Under the pieces are notes generated by a model, which saw only the letters and a list, made by a program, of their open reading frames with translations, was not told the DNA's origin and made no database searches. Positions 10,366 through 18,296 of a stretch of 51,470 nt of DNA are shown one piece after another. The translations under genes and the position numbers were made by a program. Within the stretch, counting starts at the first letter, position 1, and every line of letters begins with the position of its first letter. Origin of the DNA: Acidobacteriota bacterium (GTDB taxonomy: Bacteria > Acidobacteriota > Vicinamibacteria > Vicinamibacterales > UBA2999); NCBI GenBank assembly GCA_020851325.1, contig JADZCY010000401.1, positions 1-51,470 of the forward strand, in the 5' to 3' direction.

Positions 10366-12401
10366 AGGATCGACATCGCTCCCAGCATCACTTGCAGTCC
10401 GTTGGCGCGCGGCGCGAAGCGCTCAGCGTCGCCGACCACCGTCCCCGCGGCAATCACGGCCATCACGGCCACCACCAGCAGCCAGACGCCGGTGATGGTG
10501 AACCACGACGCCCACTCGAGGTGCATGGCCGGCGTGAAACCGCCGGCAAACGTCGTCGCGTGCGAGCTGGCAAGCCAGATCACCAGTCCCGCGAGCAGCG
10601 CCGCGGCAGCGCCAACACGCCATCGGCCGCGAGCGCTCGACGCCTCGCCATCTGTCACGCCGCAGGCCATCGCCGCACCCGCCAGCGCGAGCGCGCCCGC
10701 CACCGCATTCACGAGACTGCCGGCATGCTGCGTCCACTCCGCACTGCCAGCGCGAATCAGCACGTACCCCGACACCAGCGACCCGACAAACATCGTCAAC
10801 CACGCGACGGACAGAAGGGAGGGAAGCGTGCTGAAGGGTGCTGAGGGGTGCTGAAAGGTGCCGAGGGGGGCTGAAAGGTGCGGTGTTGCCTTGCGCGCGC
10901 GGAGGAGGGCGAGAAGAAACGGGATCTGCACGATGCCGAGCACGATGGCGGAGACCGTCATGTGGCGCTGCAGCGCCGTGTATGGTGCAGCGAGCGCGAA
11001 CTGGGCGCCGGCATCGTAGAGGCGGCGATTCACGCCAGCGAAGCCGATGAAGAACATCGGCATGAAGACGTTGTTCATCATGAACAGCGTCAGCCAGAAG
11101 TGCCACTTGCCAAGACGCTCGCTCAGCACGCGCCCGGTGACCGCCGGATACCAGTGATAGATCCCAGCGAAGATCGCGAACATCGTTCCGGGCGCGACGA
11201 GGTAGTGGAAGTGGGCGACGACGTAGAAGGTGTCGTGGAGCGAGATGTCGCTGGCGGCCAGGCCGAGGGGAAGGCCCGTCAGGCCGCCGATGCCGAACAT
11301 CGGCAGGAACGCGAGCGCGAAGAGCATGGCTGTGGTGAAGCGGATCGATCCGCCCCACAACGACATCACCAGCGACGTGACGATCACCACCGACGGGACC
11401 GACACGATCATCGTCGTCACCTGGAAGAACGTGCTGAGCGTCGTGCCCATGCCGGTGAGGAACATGTGATGCGCCCACACGAGCATCGAGAGCAGGCCGA
11501 GCAGCAGCACCGCGCCCACCATCAGGCCGTAGCCCCACAGCGGACGCTTCGTGTGCGCGACGATCACTTCGGCGACGATGCCCATCGCCGGCAGGATGAG
11601 GACATACACCTCGGGGTGCGCGAGAAACCAGAACAGGTGCTGCCAGAGCAGCGGATTGCCGCCGCCGGAGTAGTCCTGCAGGGGGACACCGCCGATGACG
11701 AGGCCGCTGGGCAGGAAGAAGCTGCTGCCGGCGACGCGGTCCATCAACTGGAAAACGGCAGCCGCCTGCAGCGCCGGGAAGGCGAGCAGCAACAACAGCG
11801 CGGTGACCAGTTGTGCCCACACGAAGAACGACATCGTCCGCAGCAGCACGCCCGGTGCGCGGCCCTGCACGATGGTAGTGATCATCACGATGGACGACAG
11901 CGTCGCCGACGCGCTCACCAGCGCCATGGCGACGAGCCACCACGTTTGCCCGCTGGTGGCCAGGATGCTGAGCGGCGGGTACGAGGTCCAGCCGGAATTG
12001 GCGGCGCCGCCCTCGACGAAAAAGCTGGCGATCATCACGATGCCGCCGATGGCGTAGAGCCAGAACGCCAGCGCGCTCATCTTCGGCAGCGCCATGCCGC
12101 GGGCGCCGATCAGCGGCGGCACCAGCAGCGTGCCGAAGGCGCCGGCCAGCATCGGCACCACGGCGAGAAAGATCATCACCGTGCCGTGCATGGCCACAAG
12201 CTGGTTGTAGAACTCCGGCAGCATGATGCCGCCGGGCGCGTTGGCCTCGCCGGAGAGCCACGCCATCCAGGCCGGCAGCGGCTGCCCGGGCCAGGCCAGT
12301 TGCCATCGCAACAGGACCATCAGCAGGAAGCCGGCGAACAGGAAGATCAGGGACGTGACGGCGTACTGCAGGCCGACTGTCTTGTGGTCCGTCACCGTCA
12401 C
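10329..12401 (-). CDS. coxA: cytochrome c oxidase subunit I with C-terminal multi-helix extension
   Basis: Residues 1 to about 510 are a haem-copper oxidase core. They carry the low-spin haem ligand region MHGTVMIF, the CuB/Tyr motif AHPEVY (His262 with the cross-linking Tyr266), the CuB pair WAHHMF and the haem ligands in DTFYVVAHFHYL. The normally glycine-containing GHPEV motif reads AHPEV here. The ~170-residue tail adds about four or five further helices and may be a reduced subunit III-like module. A 10-bp tandem repeat encodes the linker (about residues 505-525). The GTG at 12401 follows a TATTGT -10 box by six bases. The enzyme reduces oxygen to water and pumps protons in the cytoplasmic membrane. 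Gene order is coxA, small CxxC protein, coxB. Confidence 0.92.
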   Translation of the reverse strand: MTVTDHKTVGLQYAVTSLIFLFAGFLLMVLLRWQLAWPGQPLPAWMAWLSGEANAPGGIMLPEFYNQLVAMHGTVMIFLAVVPMLAGAFGTLLVPPLIGARGMALPKMSALAFWLYAIGGIVMIASFFVEGGAANSGWTSYPPLSILATSGQTWWLVAMALVSASATLSSIVMITTIVQGRAPGVLLRTMSFFVWAQLVTALLLLLAFPALQAAAVFQLMDRVAGSSFFLPSGLVIGGVPLQDYSGGGNPLLWQHLFWFLAHPEVYVLILPAMGIVAEVIVAHTKRPLWGYGLMVGAVLLLGLLSMLVWAHHMFLTGMGTTLSTFFQVTTMIVSVPSVVIVTSLVMSLWGGSIRFTTAMLFALAFLPMFGIGGLTGLPLGLAASDISLHDTFYVVAHFHYLVAPGTMFAIFAGIYHWYPAVTGRVLSERLGKWHFWLTLFMMNNVFMPMFFIGFAGVNRRLYDAGAQFALAAPYTALQRHMTVSAIVLGIVQIPFLLALLRARKATPHLSAPLGTFQHPSAPFSTLPSLLSVAWLTMFVGSLVSGYVLIRAGSAEWTQHAGSLVNAVAGALALAGAAMACGVTDGEASSARGRWRVGAAAALLAGLVIWLASSHATTFAGGFTPAMHLEWASWFTITGVWLLVVAVMAVIAAGTVVGDAERFAPRANGLQVMLGAMSILWFVSVFVFSRG
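10828..10885 (-). repeat. 10-bp tandem array in frame inside coxA
   Basis: On the plus strand the units read GGTGCTGAAG, GGTGCTGAGG, GGTGCTGAAA, GGTGCCGAGG and GGGGCTGAAA with a roughly 10-bp period. In the coxA frame they encode a proline/serine/histidine-rich linker (TPHLSAPLGTFQHPSAPFST) exactly between the catalytic core and the extra C-terminal helices. Confidence 0.75.
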
Positions 12402-12406
12402 GCCAC

Positions 12407-12413
12407 TACAATA
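12407..12413. promoter_or_regulatory. shared bidirectional -10 element (TACAATA) for coxA and M61
   Basis: On the plus strand TACAAT (12407-12412) ends six bases before the ATG of the second M61 gene. On the minus strand TATTGT (12413-12408) ends six bases before the GTG of coxA. The two start codons are only 17 bp apart, so the same bases must serve both directions and both transcripts are predicted leaderless. TTGTGG at 12382 is a possible weak -35 for the plus direction. Confidence 0.65.
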
Positions 12414-12418
12414 CCCCG

Positions 12419-14221
12419 ATGACTCGCACCCCCGCCCGTGTGCTCGTCGCCCTTCTTGCCGCCGTGATGATCACATCCATGCCGATCGGCGCGCAGGCGC
12501 CGGAACCCATTCGCTACACGCTGCGCTTTCCGGCGCCGCAGACGCACTACGTCGAGGTCGAAGCGGTGTATCCCGCCGCGGGACAACAGGCCGTCGAGAT
12601 CTACATGGCGGTGTGGACGCCCGGCTCGTACCTGGTGCGCGAATACGAACGCCATGTCGAAGCCGTGACCGCCACCGCGGGTGGGCGAGCCGTCGCCGCG
12701 GAGAAGGTGAAGAAGAACCGCTGGCGAATCAATACCGGCGGAGCGCCATCCGTGACCGTGCGCTACCGCGTCTACTCGCGCGAGATGACCGTGCGCAACA
12801 ACTGGGTCGAGAGCGGCTTCGCGATGCTGAACGGCGCGCCGACCTTCCTGACACTCGCCGACAAGACGCCGCGCCCGCATGAAGTCCGCATCGAACTCCC
12901 CGCCGGGTGGAAGTCCACGGCCACGGCGCTGATGCCGATCGCCGGCACGCCCAACGCGTATCGCGCCGAGGATTTCGACACGCTCGTCGACAGCCCGATC
13001 ATTGCCGGCTCGCCGGTGACGCGTGAGTTCACCGTAGACGGCAAGAAGCACGTGCTGGTGCTCGAAGGCGATCCGTCGCTCTTCGATGCCGATCGCGCTG
13101 CCGCTGACGCGCGCAAGATCGTCGAAGCCAGCCGCGACGCGATGGGGCCGCTGCTCTATCCGCACTACTACTTCCTCAACATGGTGGTCGACACCGGCGG
13201 CGGTCTCGAGCACAAGAACAGCTTCCTGACGATGTCGAACCGCTTCACGACGCGGACGCATCGCAGCTATCTCGGTTGGCTCGGTCTCCTCGCGCACGAG
13301 TACTTCCACAACTGGAACGTCAAGCGCCTGCGTCCGGTGGAACTCGGGCCGTTCGATTACGAGAACGAGAACTACGTCAAGACGCTGTGGGTGGCCGAAG
13401 GCTTCACCGACTACTACGCCGATCTGCTCGTGCGACGCGCCGGGCTTTCCACCGATGCGGAGTATCTGGACGGACTGTCGAATCAGATCGAAGCGGTGCA
13501 GACGACGCCGGGCCGCCTTGTATCCGCGGTCGACATGTCGTCGTACGACACGTGGATCAAACAGTATCGCCCCGACGAGAACACGGCGAACACCGCCATC
13601 AATTACTACCCGAAGGGCGCGGTGATTGCGTTCCTGCTCGACGCGCGCATTCGTCAGGCCACGAGCGGCGCGAAGTCGCTGGACGACGGGATGCGGCTGG
13701 CGCTGCAGCGGTATGGCGGCGACAAGGGCTACACGCCGGCGCAGTTCTATCAGGTGATGAGCGAGGTGGCTGGCATCGACCTGACGGCGTTCTTCAAGAC
13801 GTCGGTCGAAACGACGGACGAGTTGGACTACGCGCCCGCGCTGGAGTATTTCGGCCTGCGCTTCCGTGCTGTGGATCCGAAGGTCGCCCGCGCGTTCCTC
13901 GGTGCGGTGACGCGCGTCGATCAGGGACGGCTGATCGTGTCGGGCGTGCGCCGCGGCACGGCCGCCTACGACGCCGGACTGAATGTCGACGACGAGATTC
14001 TGGCGATCGACGGGGTGCGTGTGCGGCCGGAAGGGCTGGCGGCGCGCCTCGAGCAATATGCGCCCGGCGCCAAAGTGCAGATGCTGGTCGCTCGCCGCGA
14101 CCGGTTGACGCCGATTGACGTCACGCTTGGCACCGATCCGCAGCGTCCCTGGCGCCTCGAGCCGCGTCCCGACGCCACACCGGAGCAGAAGTCTCGCTTG
14201 ACGGCCCTGCTCAGCCGTTGA
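12419..14221 (+). CDS. secreted M61-family metallopeptidase with PDZ domain (second copy)
   Basis: This 600-residue protein has a signal peptide (about residues 1-25), an M61 N-terminal domain and a catalytic domain with HEYFH (His293, Glu294, His297). The third zinc ligand is in WVAEGFTDYY (Glu327), and a C-terminal PDZ domain is marked by VSGVRRGTAAYDAGLNVDDE. It shares domain order and motifs with the gene at 7497 but differs widely in sequence, so the two are old paralogues rather than a recent duplication. It is divergent from coxA and its ATG lies six bases after the shared -10 element. Likely role: periplasmic aminopeptidase on small N-terminal residues; natural substrates are unknown. 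Confidence 0.92.
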   Translation: MTRTPARVLVALLAAVMITSMPIGAQAPEPIRYTLRFPAPQTHYVEVEAVYPAAGQQAVEIYMAVWTPGSYLVREYERHVEAVTATAGGRAVAAEKVKKNRWRINTGGAPSVTVRYRVYSREMTVRNNWVESGFAMLNGAPTFLTLADKTPRPHEVRIELPAGWKSTATALMPIAGTPNAYRAEDFDTLVDSPIIAGSPVTREFTVDGKKHVLVLEGDPSLFDADRAAADARKIVEASRDAMGPLLYPHYYFLNMVVDTGGGLEHKNSFLTMSNRFTTRTHRSYLGWLGLLAHEYFHNWNVKRLRPVELGPFDYENENYVKTLWVAEGFTDYYADLLVRRAGLSTDAEYLDGLSNQIEAVQTTPGRLVSAVDMSSYDTWIKQYRPDENTANTAINYYPKGAVIAFLLDARIRQATSGAKSLDDGMRLALQRYGGDKGYTPAQFYQVMSEVAGIDLTAFFKTSVETTDELDYAPALEYFGLRFRAVDPKVARAFLGAVTRVDQGRLIVSGVRRGTAAYDAGLNVDDEILAIDGVRVRPEGLAARLEQYAPGAKVQMLVARRDRLTPIDVTLGTDPQRPWRLEPRPDATPEQKSRLTALLSR

Positions 14222-14263
14222 TCGCCAACCAATCCATCGGCTGCAACGTCTACTACAACCGGC

Positions 14264-16834
14264 ATGTTGACGACGCTCCGCCTCCTCCCCGCGGCGCTGC
14301 TGGCCGTCCTGACGGCCGCCGTTCCCGCCGTGGCGGCGCCGCCGGTGCGTCTGGTGCTGGCCGAGGCCACTGCCGTTGCCGCCACCGACGCCATGGTGGT
14401 GGACGGCGTGTTCGACGAAGCGACGTGGGATTCCGCGCCGAAGGTGGCCGAGTTCGTCCAGCGCGAGCCGGCCGAGGGCGCGGCGCCCAGCCACAACACC
14501 GAGGCGCGGATTGCCTTCGACGATCGCGCGCTCTACGTTGCCATTCGCGCCTTCGACGCCGAACCCGATCGCATCGTCGGCATCCTGACGCGGCGGGATC
14601 AGGGGTCGCCCTCCGACTGGTTGAAGGTGGTGATCGATTCGTATTTCGATCGCCGGTCGGCCTACGAGTTCGCGGTGAACCCGGTCGGCGTCAAGCGCGA
14701 TCGCTACTACTTCAACGACGGCCCGAGCGACGACAGTTGGGACGCGGTGTGGGACGTGGAGGTGGCGCGCGACGAGGATGGCTGGCGCGCCGAGTTCCGC
14801 ATTCCATTCTCGCAGCTTCGATTCAACAACACCGACGGCGGGCCGGTGGGCTTCGCCATCATCCGCGAGATCGGGCGGCTGAACGAGATCTCGACCTGGC
14901 CGCTGCTGTCGCGCAACGCCAACGGCTTCGTGTCGCAGTTCGGCGAGATGCAGGGCATCCGCCTCGGTCGGACGCCGCAGCGCTTCGAGCTGATGCCGTA
15001 CTCGCTTGGCAAGTTGAACACGGCGCCGATCGACGACGGCAACGCGCTGGCGCATTCGCCGGATCCGGGCGGATCGATCGGCCTCGACATGAAGTACGCG
15101 GTGACGCCCGGCCTCACGCTCACCGCCACGGTGAATCCCGACTTCGGTCAGGTGGAAGCCGATCCGGCGGTCGTCAATCTGGAAGCGGCGGAAGCGTTCT
15201 TCCCCGAGCGGCGGCCGTTCTTCGTCGAAGGCTCCGGCACGTTCCGCTTCAACATGGACTGCAACGACGGCAGCTGCACGGGGCTGTTCTATTCGCGGCG
15301 CATCGGCCGGGCGCCGCAGGGGTCGGCGGACACCGAAGACGGCGAGTTCTCGGTGACGCCGGACATCGCGCCGATTCTGGGCGCCGCCAAGCTTGGCGGG
15401 CGCATCGGGAACTTCTCCGTCGGTGCCATCACCGCGCTGACCGCACAGCAGGACGCCGCGATTGCCGGGGCGCAGGGCGTGAACCGGCGCACGCAGGTGG
15501 TGGAGCCGCTCACGGCCTACAACGTCGTGCGCGCGCGACGGGAATACGCGAACCAGTCGGCGCTCGGCGTGATGTTCACCTCCGCCAACCGGCAGCTCAC
15601 CGCCGACACCGACTTTCTGGTCGGCAACGCCGTGACCGGCGGCATCGACTACGACTGGCGGCTGTCGCGGCGCTACAACATCACCGGCTTCTGGGCCGGC
15701 AGCCGGTTGAGCGGCAGCACCGAGGCGATCACGCGGCTGCAGAAGAACAACGTGCACACGTTCCAGCGGCCCGACGCGGACTACACCGAGCTCGACGAAA
15801 CCGCGACGACGATGAGCGGGCACGCCGGCTCGATTGCGTTCGGCAAGATCGCCGGCGACCGCACGCGCTTCAACAGCTTCTTCGGCTACAAGACGCCCGG
15901 CTTCGACAGCAACGACCTCGGCTTCCAGCGCCGCGCCGACGAACAGACGATGAACAACTGGTTCCAGTATCGCGACTTCGTGCCGAGCCGGTTCGTGCGC
16001 AACTGGAACATCAACTTCAACCAGTGGGCGGGCTGGAACTTCGGCGGCGACCGCATGAACCTCGGCACCAACATCAACACGCACTGGACGTGGACCAACA
16101 ACTACAGTGCCGGCATGGGCGTGAACCTCAACGCCGCGCCGCTGCGCGACCGCATCACGCGTGGTGGGGCGGCGGTGCTCGGCAACGCCAATCGCAGCGT
16201 CTGGTTCTACGCCAACACCGACAATCGCAAGGCGCTGTCGTTCAGCTACAACGGCTTCTACGAATCCGACCGCTTCGGCACGTTCCGCGGCGAGATCAAT
16301 CCCTGGATCAACCTGCGCCCGTCATCGGCGGCAATGCTCTCCGCCGGCCTGCGCTGGTTCACCAACAACGACGACGCGCAGTGGGTGGAGAACGTCACCG
16401 ACGACGACGACGTGACGCACAACGTGTTCGGGCGCATCGAACAGAAGACGGTGTCGATGACGCTGCGCTTCAACTACACGCTGACGCCGAACCTCTCCGT
16501 CCAGACCTATGCGGAGCCGTTCGTCTCGGCCGGCGACTACTCGAACTTCCGCGAGTTGTCCGACAACCCGCGCGCCGAGGCCTACGCCGATCGCTATCGT
16601 CCCTACGACTACACCGGCGACGCCGACTTCAACATCCGCTCGTTCCGCACCACCAACGTGCTGCGCTGGGAGTACAAACCCGGCTCGCAGTTCTTCGTCG
16701 TCTGGCAGCAGGGCCGCTTCGAGGACATCCGCGACTTCGGCAGTTTCCGCTTCAACCGCGACTTCGGCGGGTTGTTCACGACGCCGTCGAAGAACGTGTT
16801 TCTCGTCAAGTTCACGTACTGGGTGAATCTGTAA
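14264..16834 (+). CDS. CBM9-like / DUF5916 outer-membrane protein
   Basis: A signal peptide (about residues 1-28) leads into a domain like carbohydrate-binding family 9, with the repeating text VVDGVFDEATWDSAP, YVAIRAFDAEPDRI and WRAEFRIPFSQLRF. The rest is the long aromatic, beta-rich DUF5916 region, which looks like an outer-membrane barrel of alternating strands (for example RYNITGFWAGSRL). The protein ends in FTYWVNL. Such proteins are common in Acidobacteria and Bacteroidetes and are usually left uncharacterised; a role in surface carbohydrate binding or export is only inferred. The start lies 42 bases after the M61 stop; a TACTAC or TACAAC element 4-7 bases before the ATG is a weak leaderless promoter, otherwise it is co-transcribed with M61. 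Confidence 0.88.
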   Translation: MLTTLRLLPAALLAVLTAAVPAVAAPPVRLVLAEATAVAATDAMVVDGVFDEATWDSAPKVAEFVQREPAEGAAPSHNTEARIAFDDRALYVAIRAFDAEPDRIVGILTRRDQGSPSDWLKVVIDSYFDRRSAYEFAVNPVGVKRDRYYFNDGPSDDSWDAVWDVEVARDEDGWRAEFRIPFSQLRFNNTDGGPVGFAIIREIGRLNEISTWPLLSRNANGFVSQFGEMQGIRLGRTPQRFELMPYSLGKLNTAPIDDGNALAHSPDPGGSIGLDMKYAVTPGLTLTATVNPDFGQVEADPAVVNLEAAEAFFPERRPFFVEGSGTFRFNMDCNDGSCTGLFYSRRIGRAPQGSADTEDGEFSVTPDIAPILGAAKLGGRIGNFSVGAITALTAQQDAAIAGAQGVNRRTQVVEPLTAYNVVRARREYANQSALGVMFTSANRQLTADTDFLVGNAVTGGIDYDWRLSRRYNITGFWAGSRLSGSTEAITRLQKNNVHTFQRPDADYTELDETATTMSGHAGSIAFGKIAGDRTRFNSFFGYKTPGFDSNDLGFQRRADEQTMNNWFQYRDFVPSRFVRNWNINFNQWAGWNFGGDRMNLGTNINTHWTWTNNYSAGMGVNLNAAPLRDRITRGGAAVLGNANRSVWFYANTDNRKALSFSYNGFYESDRFGTFRGEINPWINLRPSSAAMLSAGLRWFTNNDDAQWVENVTDDDDVTHNVFGRIEQKTVSMTLRFNYTLTPNLSVQTYAEPFVSAGDYSNFRELSDNPRAEAYADRYRPYDYTGDADFNIRSFRTTNVLRWEYKPGSQFFVVWQQGRFEDIRDFGSFRFNRDFGGLFTTPSKNVFLVKFTYWVNL

Positions 16835-16900
16835 CGGGAGGCCCTTCGACTGCGCTCAGGGCGAGCGGGAGGCGGGAGACGGGAGGCGGAACTACCGACA
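16835..16900 (+). repeat. composite repeat: (CGGGAGG)n with a CTTCGACTGCGCTCAGGG core
   Basis: Heptameric CGGGAGG/CGGGAGA units flank one copy of CCCTTCGACTGCGCTCAGGG. The same composite recurs at 18194, 18866 and 40205, always between genes. Confidence 0.8.
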
Positions 16901-16960
16901 GTGCCGGGACCGACATCTTCGTCGGGACTGTCAGGGCTATCGGGACGAGAATTCCCGCGG

Positions 16961-16992
16961 GACTGAGTGGCCCTCAGTCGTGGTTTCTTCTT
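16961..16992 (+). terminator. putative intrinsic terminator after the DUF5916 gene
   Basis: GACTGAG (16961-16967) and CTCAGTC (16973-16979) form a perfect 7-bp stem with a five-base loop, followed by GTGGTTTCTTCTT, a moderately T-rich tail. It sits just before the converging arsA-like stop codon. Confidence 0.45.
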
Positions 16993-16997
16993 GCGCG

Positions 16998-17924
16998 CTA
17001 GTCGCGGAAGAGCGCCGCGGCGATCGTGTCGAGCGTTTCGAGGCCCTGCACGTCCCTGGGCAATTGCGGCACGCGCAGGCGCGGCACGGCAGCGAAGCGG
17101 CGGTCGATCTCGATCAGGTACTCGCGCTCCTGGGCCTGGCGGGCGATCAGGAACGGGTCCGGGCTCGACTCGGGCAGCACGCGGTTCACCACCAGCGCGC
17201 CGACGCGGACGCCGGCTTCTTCCAACTGCTCGAGCGCGCGTGCGGTCTCTTCGATGGGGAGCCGCTCGGCGATCAGCACCAGCACGAAGGCCGTGACACG
17301 CGGGCTGATCAGTCGCGCGCGGAACTCGCGCAGGCGCTCGAGCCGCTCCGCAAGTGAGGTCATGATCGGATCGTTCCTGTCGTCCTGATCGACGCCGAGC
17401 ATGGCGCGGCGCGAGCGGGACAAGGCGCGAATCCACGCCTCCATCAGTTCGGGCATGCGGATCAACCGCAGCGTGTGGCCGGTCGGCGCGGTGTCGAAGA
17501 CGAGCAGGTCGAAGCGCTGGTCCTCGCCGCTGATCAGTGAACCGATGCGATCGAACAACGCCACTTCCTCGGCCGCCGGCATGCTCGCCGCCAAATCGAT
17601 CTGCCGGTTGGCTTCCTTCAGAATCGAATGACCGAACAGCGCCTTGATGCGCGTCTTCACCTCGCCGACATACCGCGCGGATTCCTGCGCCGCGTCAATC
17701 TCCAGCGCGTGCAGGTTCGGCTGCACCTCGACGATCTCGGGTCCGACCGGCCGGCCAAGAATGTCGGAGGTGTTGTGCGCCGGGTCCGTGGACACCAGCA
17801 GCACGCGCTTGCCGGCCCGACTGGCGGCCAGTGCGGTCGCCGAGGCGCTGGTGGTTTTACCCACCCCGCCTTTGCCACCGAAGAACAGGACCTTGCGGTC
17901 GAGCAGCCGCGCCGCGTCGCTCAT
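16998..17924 (-). CDS. ArsA/Get3-like anion-transporting ATPase, cysteine-free
   Basis: This is a single-unit ATPase of 308 residues with the deviant Walker A GGKGGVGKTT near the N-terminus, the DPAHNTSDIL switch I segment and DTAPTGHTLRL in switch II. These are diagnostic of the ArsA/Get3 branch of the MinD/SIMIBI class. It contains no cysteine at all, so neither the arsenite-binding cysteine triad of ArsA nor the zinc CxxC of eukaryotic Get3 is present. No arsR, arsB or arsC gene is nearby. It is therefore more likely a targeting or chaperone ATPase than an arsenite pump subunit. Its ATG overlaps the stop of the preceding small Cys-Cys protein (ATGA), pointing to a joint function. The track's GTG start at 17981 lies inside that small gene. 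Confidence 0.88.
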   Translation of the reverse strand: MSDAARLLDRKVLFFGGKGGVGKTTSASATALAASRAGKRVLLVSTDPAHNTSDILGRPVGPEIVEVQPNLHALEIDAAQESARYVGEVKTRIKALFGHSILKEANRQIDLAASMPAAEEVALFDRIGSLISGEDQRFDLLVFDTAPTGHTLRLIRMPELMEAWIRALSRSRRAMLGVDQDDRNDPIMTSLAERLERLREFRARLISPRVTAFVLVLIAERLPIEETARALEQLEEAGVRVGALVVNRVLPESSPDPFLIARQAQEREYLIEIDRRFAAVPRLRVPQLPRDVQGLETLDTIAAALFRD

Positions 17925-18178
17925 CAGCAGCAGGGCAGGTTGCCGAGCGGCGACCGGTCCATCCCCATGCGGCGGTGCCACAGGTGGAACTGGTCGAGCA
18001 GGTAGGGATAGATGTCGAGCATGTAGAGCGTCGCCGGATTCGGCAGCCCGACGATCTCCATGTAGCAGAGCAGGAGGAACAGGTCGTTCAGTTCGTTCGC
18101 CTGCTTGCGCAGCTCGCGCTCGTAGTGGCTGTAGGCGATGCCATGCACGAAGTCGCGAAAGTTCTTGCCCAGAGGCAT
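17924..18178 (-). CDS. small protein ending in Cys-Cys, partner of the ArsA-like ATPase (cory-CC-star type)
   Basis: The product is 84 residues, rich in aromatics and leucine (ELNDLFLLLCYMEIVGLP; LYMLDIYPYLLDQFHLWHRR), and ends exactly in Cys-Cys before the stop. Small ORFs with a terminal CC next to ArsA-type ATPases have been named cory-CC-star proteins (from memory; not searched). The hydrophobic stretches are amphipathic rather than a clear membrane helix. The ATG follows TACGAT by seven bases, so the mRNA is predicted leaderless, and the gene overlaps the ATPase by ATGA. The C-terminal cysteines could be lipidated, bind metal or bridge to a partner; none of these is shown. The function is unknown. 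Confidence 0.8.
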   Translation of the reverse strand: MPLGKNFRDFVHGIAYSHYERELRKQANELNDLFLLLCYMEIVGLPNPATLYMLDIYPYLLDQFHLWHRRMGMDRSPLGNLPCC

Positions 18179-18185
18179 GGGCGGG

Positions 18186-18191
18186 ATCGTA
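18186..18191 (-). promoter_or_regulatory. -10 box (TACGAT) of the Cys-Cys protein/ATPase operon, predicted leaderless
   Basis: On the minus strand TACGAT is followed by seven bases (CCCGCCC) and the ATG at 18178. The composite repeat begins immediately upstream, where a -35 would be expected. Confidence 0.6.
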
Positions 18192-18193
18192 GC

Positions 18194-18286
18194 AGACGGG
18201 AGGCCCTTCGACTTCGCCAGGGCAAGCGGGAGGCGGGAGGCCCTTCGACTTCGCTCAGGGCAAGCGGGAGGCGGGAGGCGGGGCCT
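18194..18286 (+). repeat. composite repeat, two core copies, left of dinB-like gene
   Basis: Two successive CCCTTCGACTTCGC(T)CAGGGCAAG cores are separated and flanked by CGGGAGG heptamers; the first core has lost one T. It is in the opposite orientation to the copy at 18866, so the DinB-like gene lies between inverted repeats. Confidence 0.85.
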
Positions 18287-18296
18287 CTCCGTTTCC

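Noticed and set aside
10878-12422. 514-aa plus ORF antisense to coxA
   Set aside because: Low-complexity His/Glu/Arg text with no family; coxA on the other strand has all catalytic motifs.
12398-16084. 1228-aa minus ORF
   Set aside because: Antisense to both M61 and the CBM9-DUF5916 gene; long only because GC-rich codons rarely create stops.
16998-17924. Arsenite-resistance ATPase
   Set aside because: No cysteines in the protein and no arsR/arsB/arsC nearby, so an arsenite role is unsupported.
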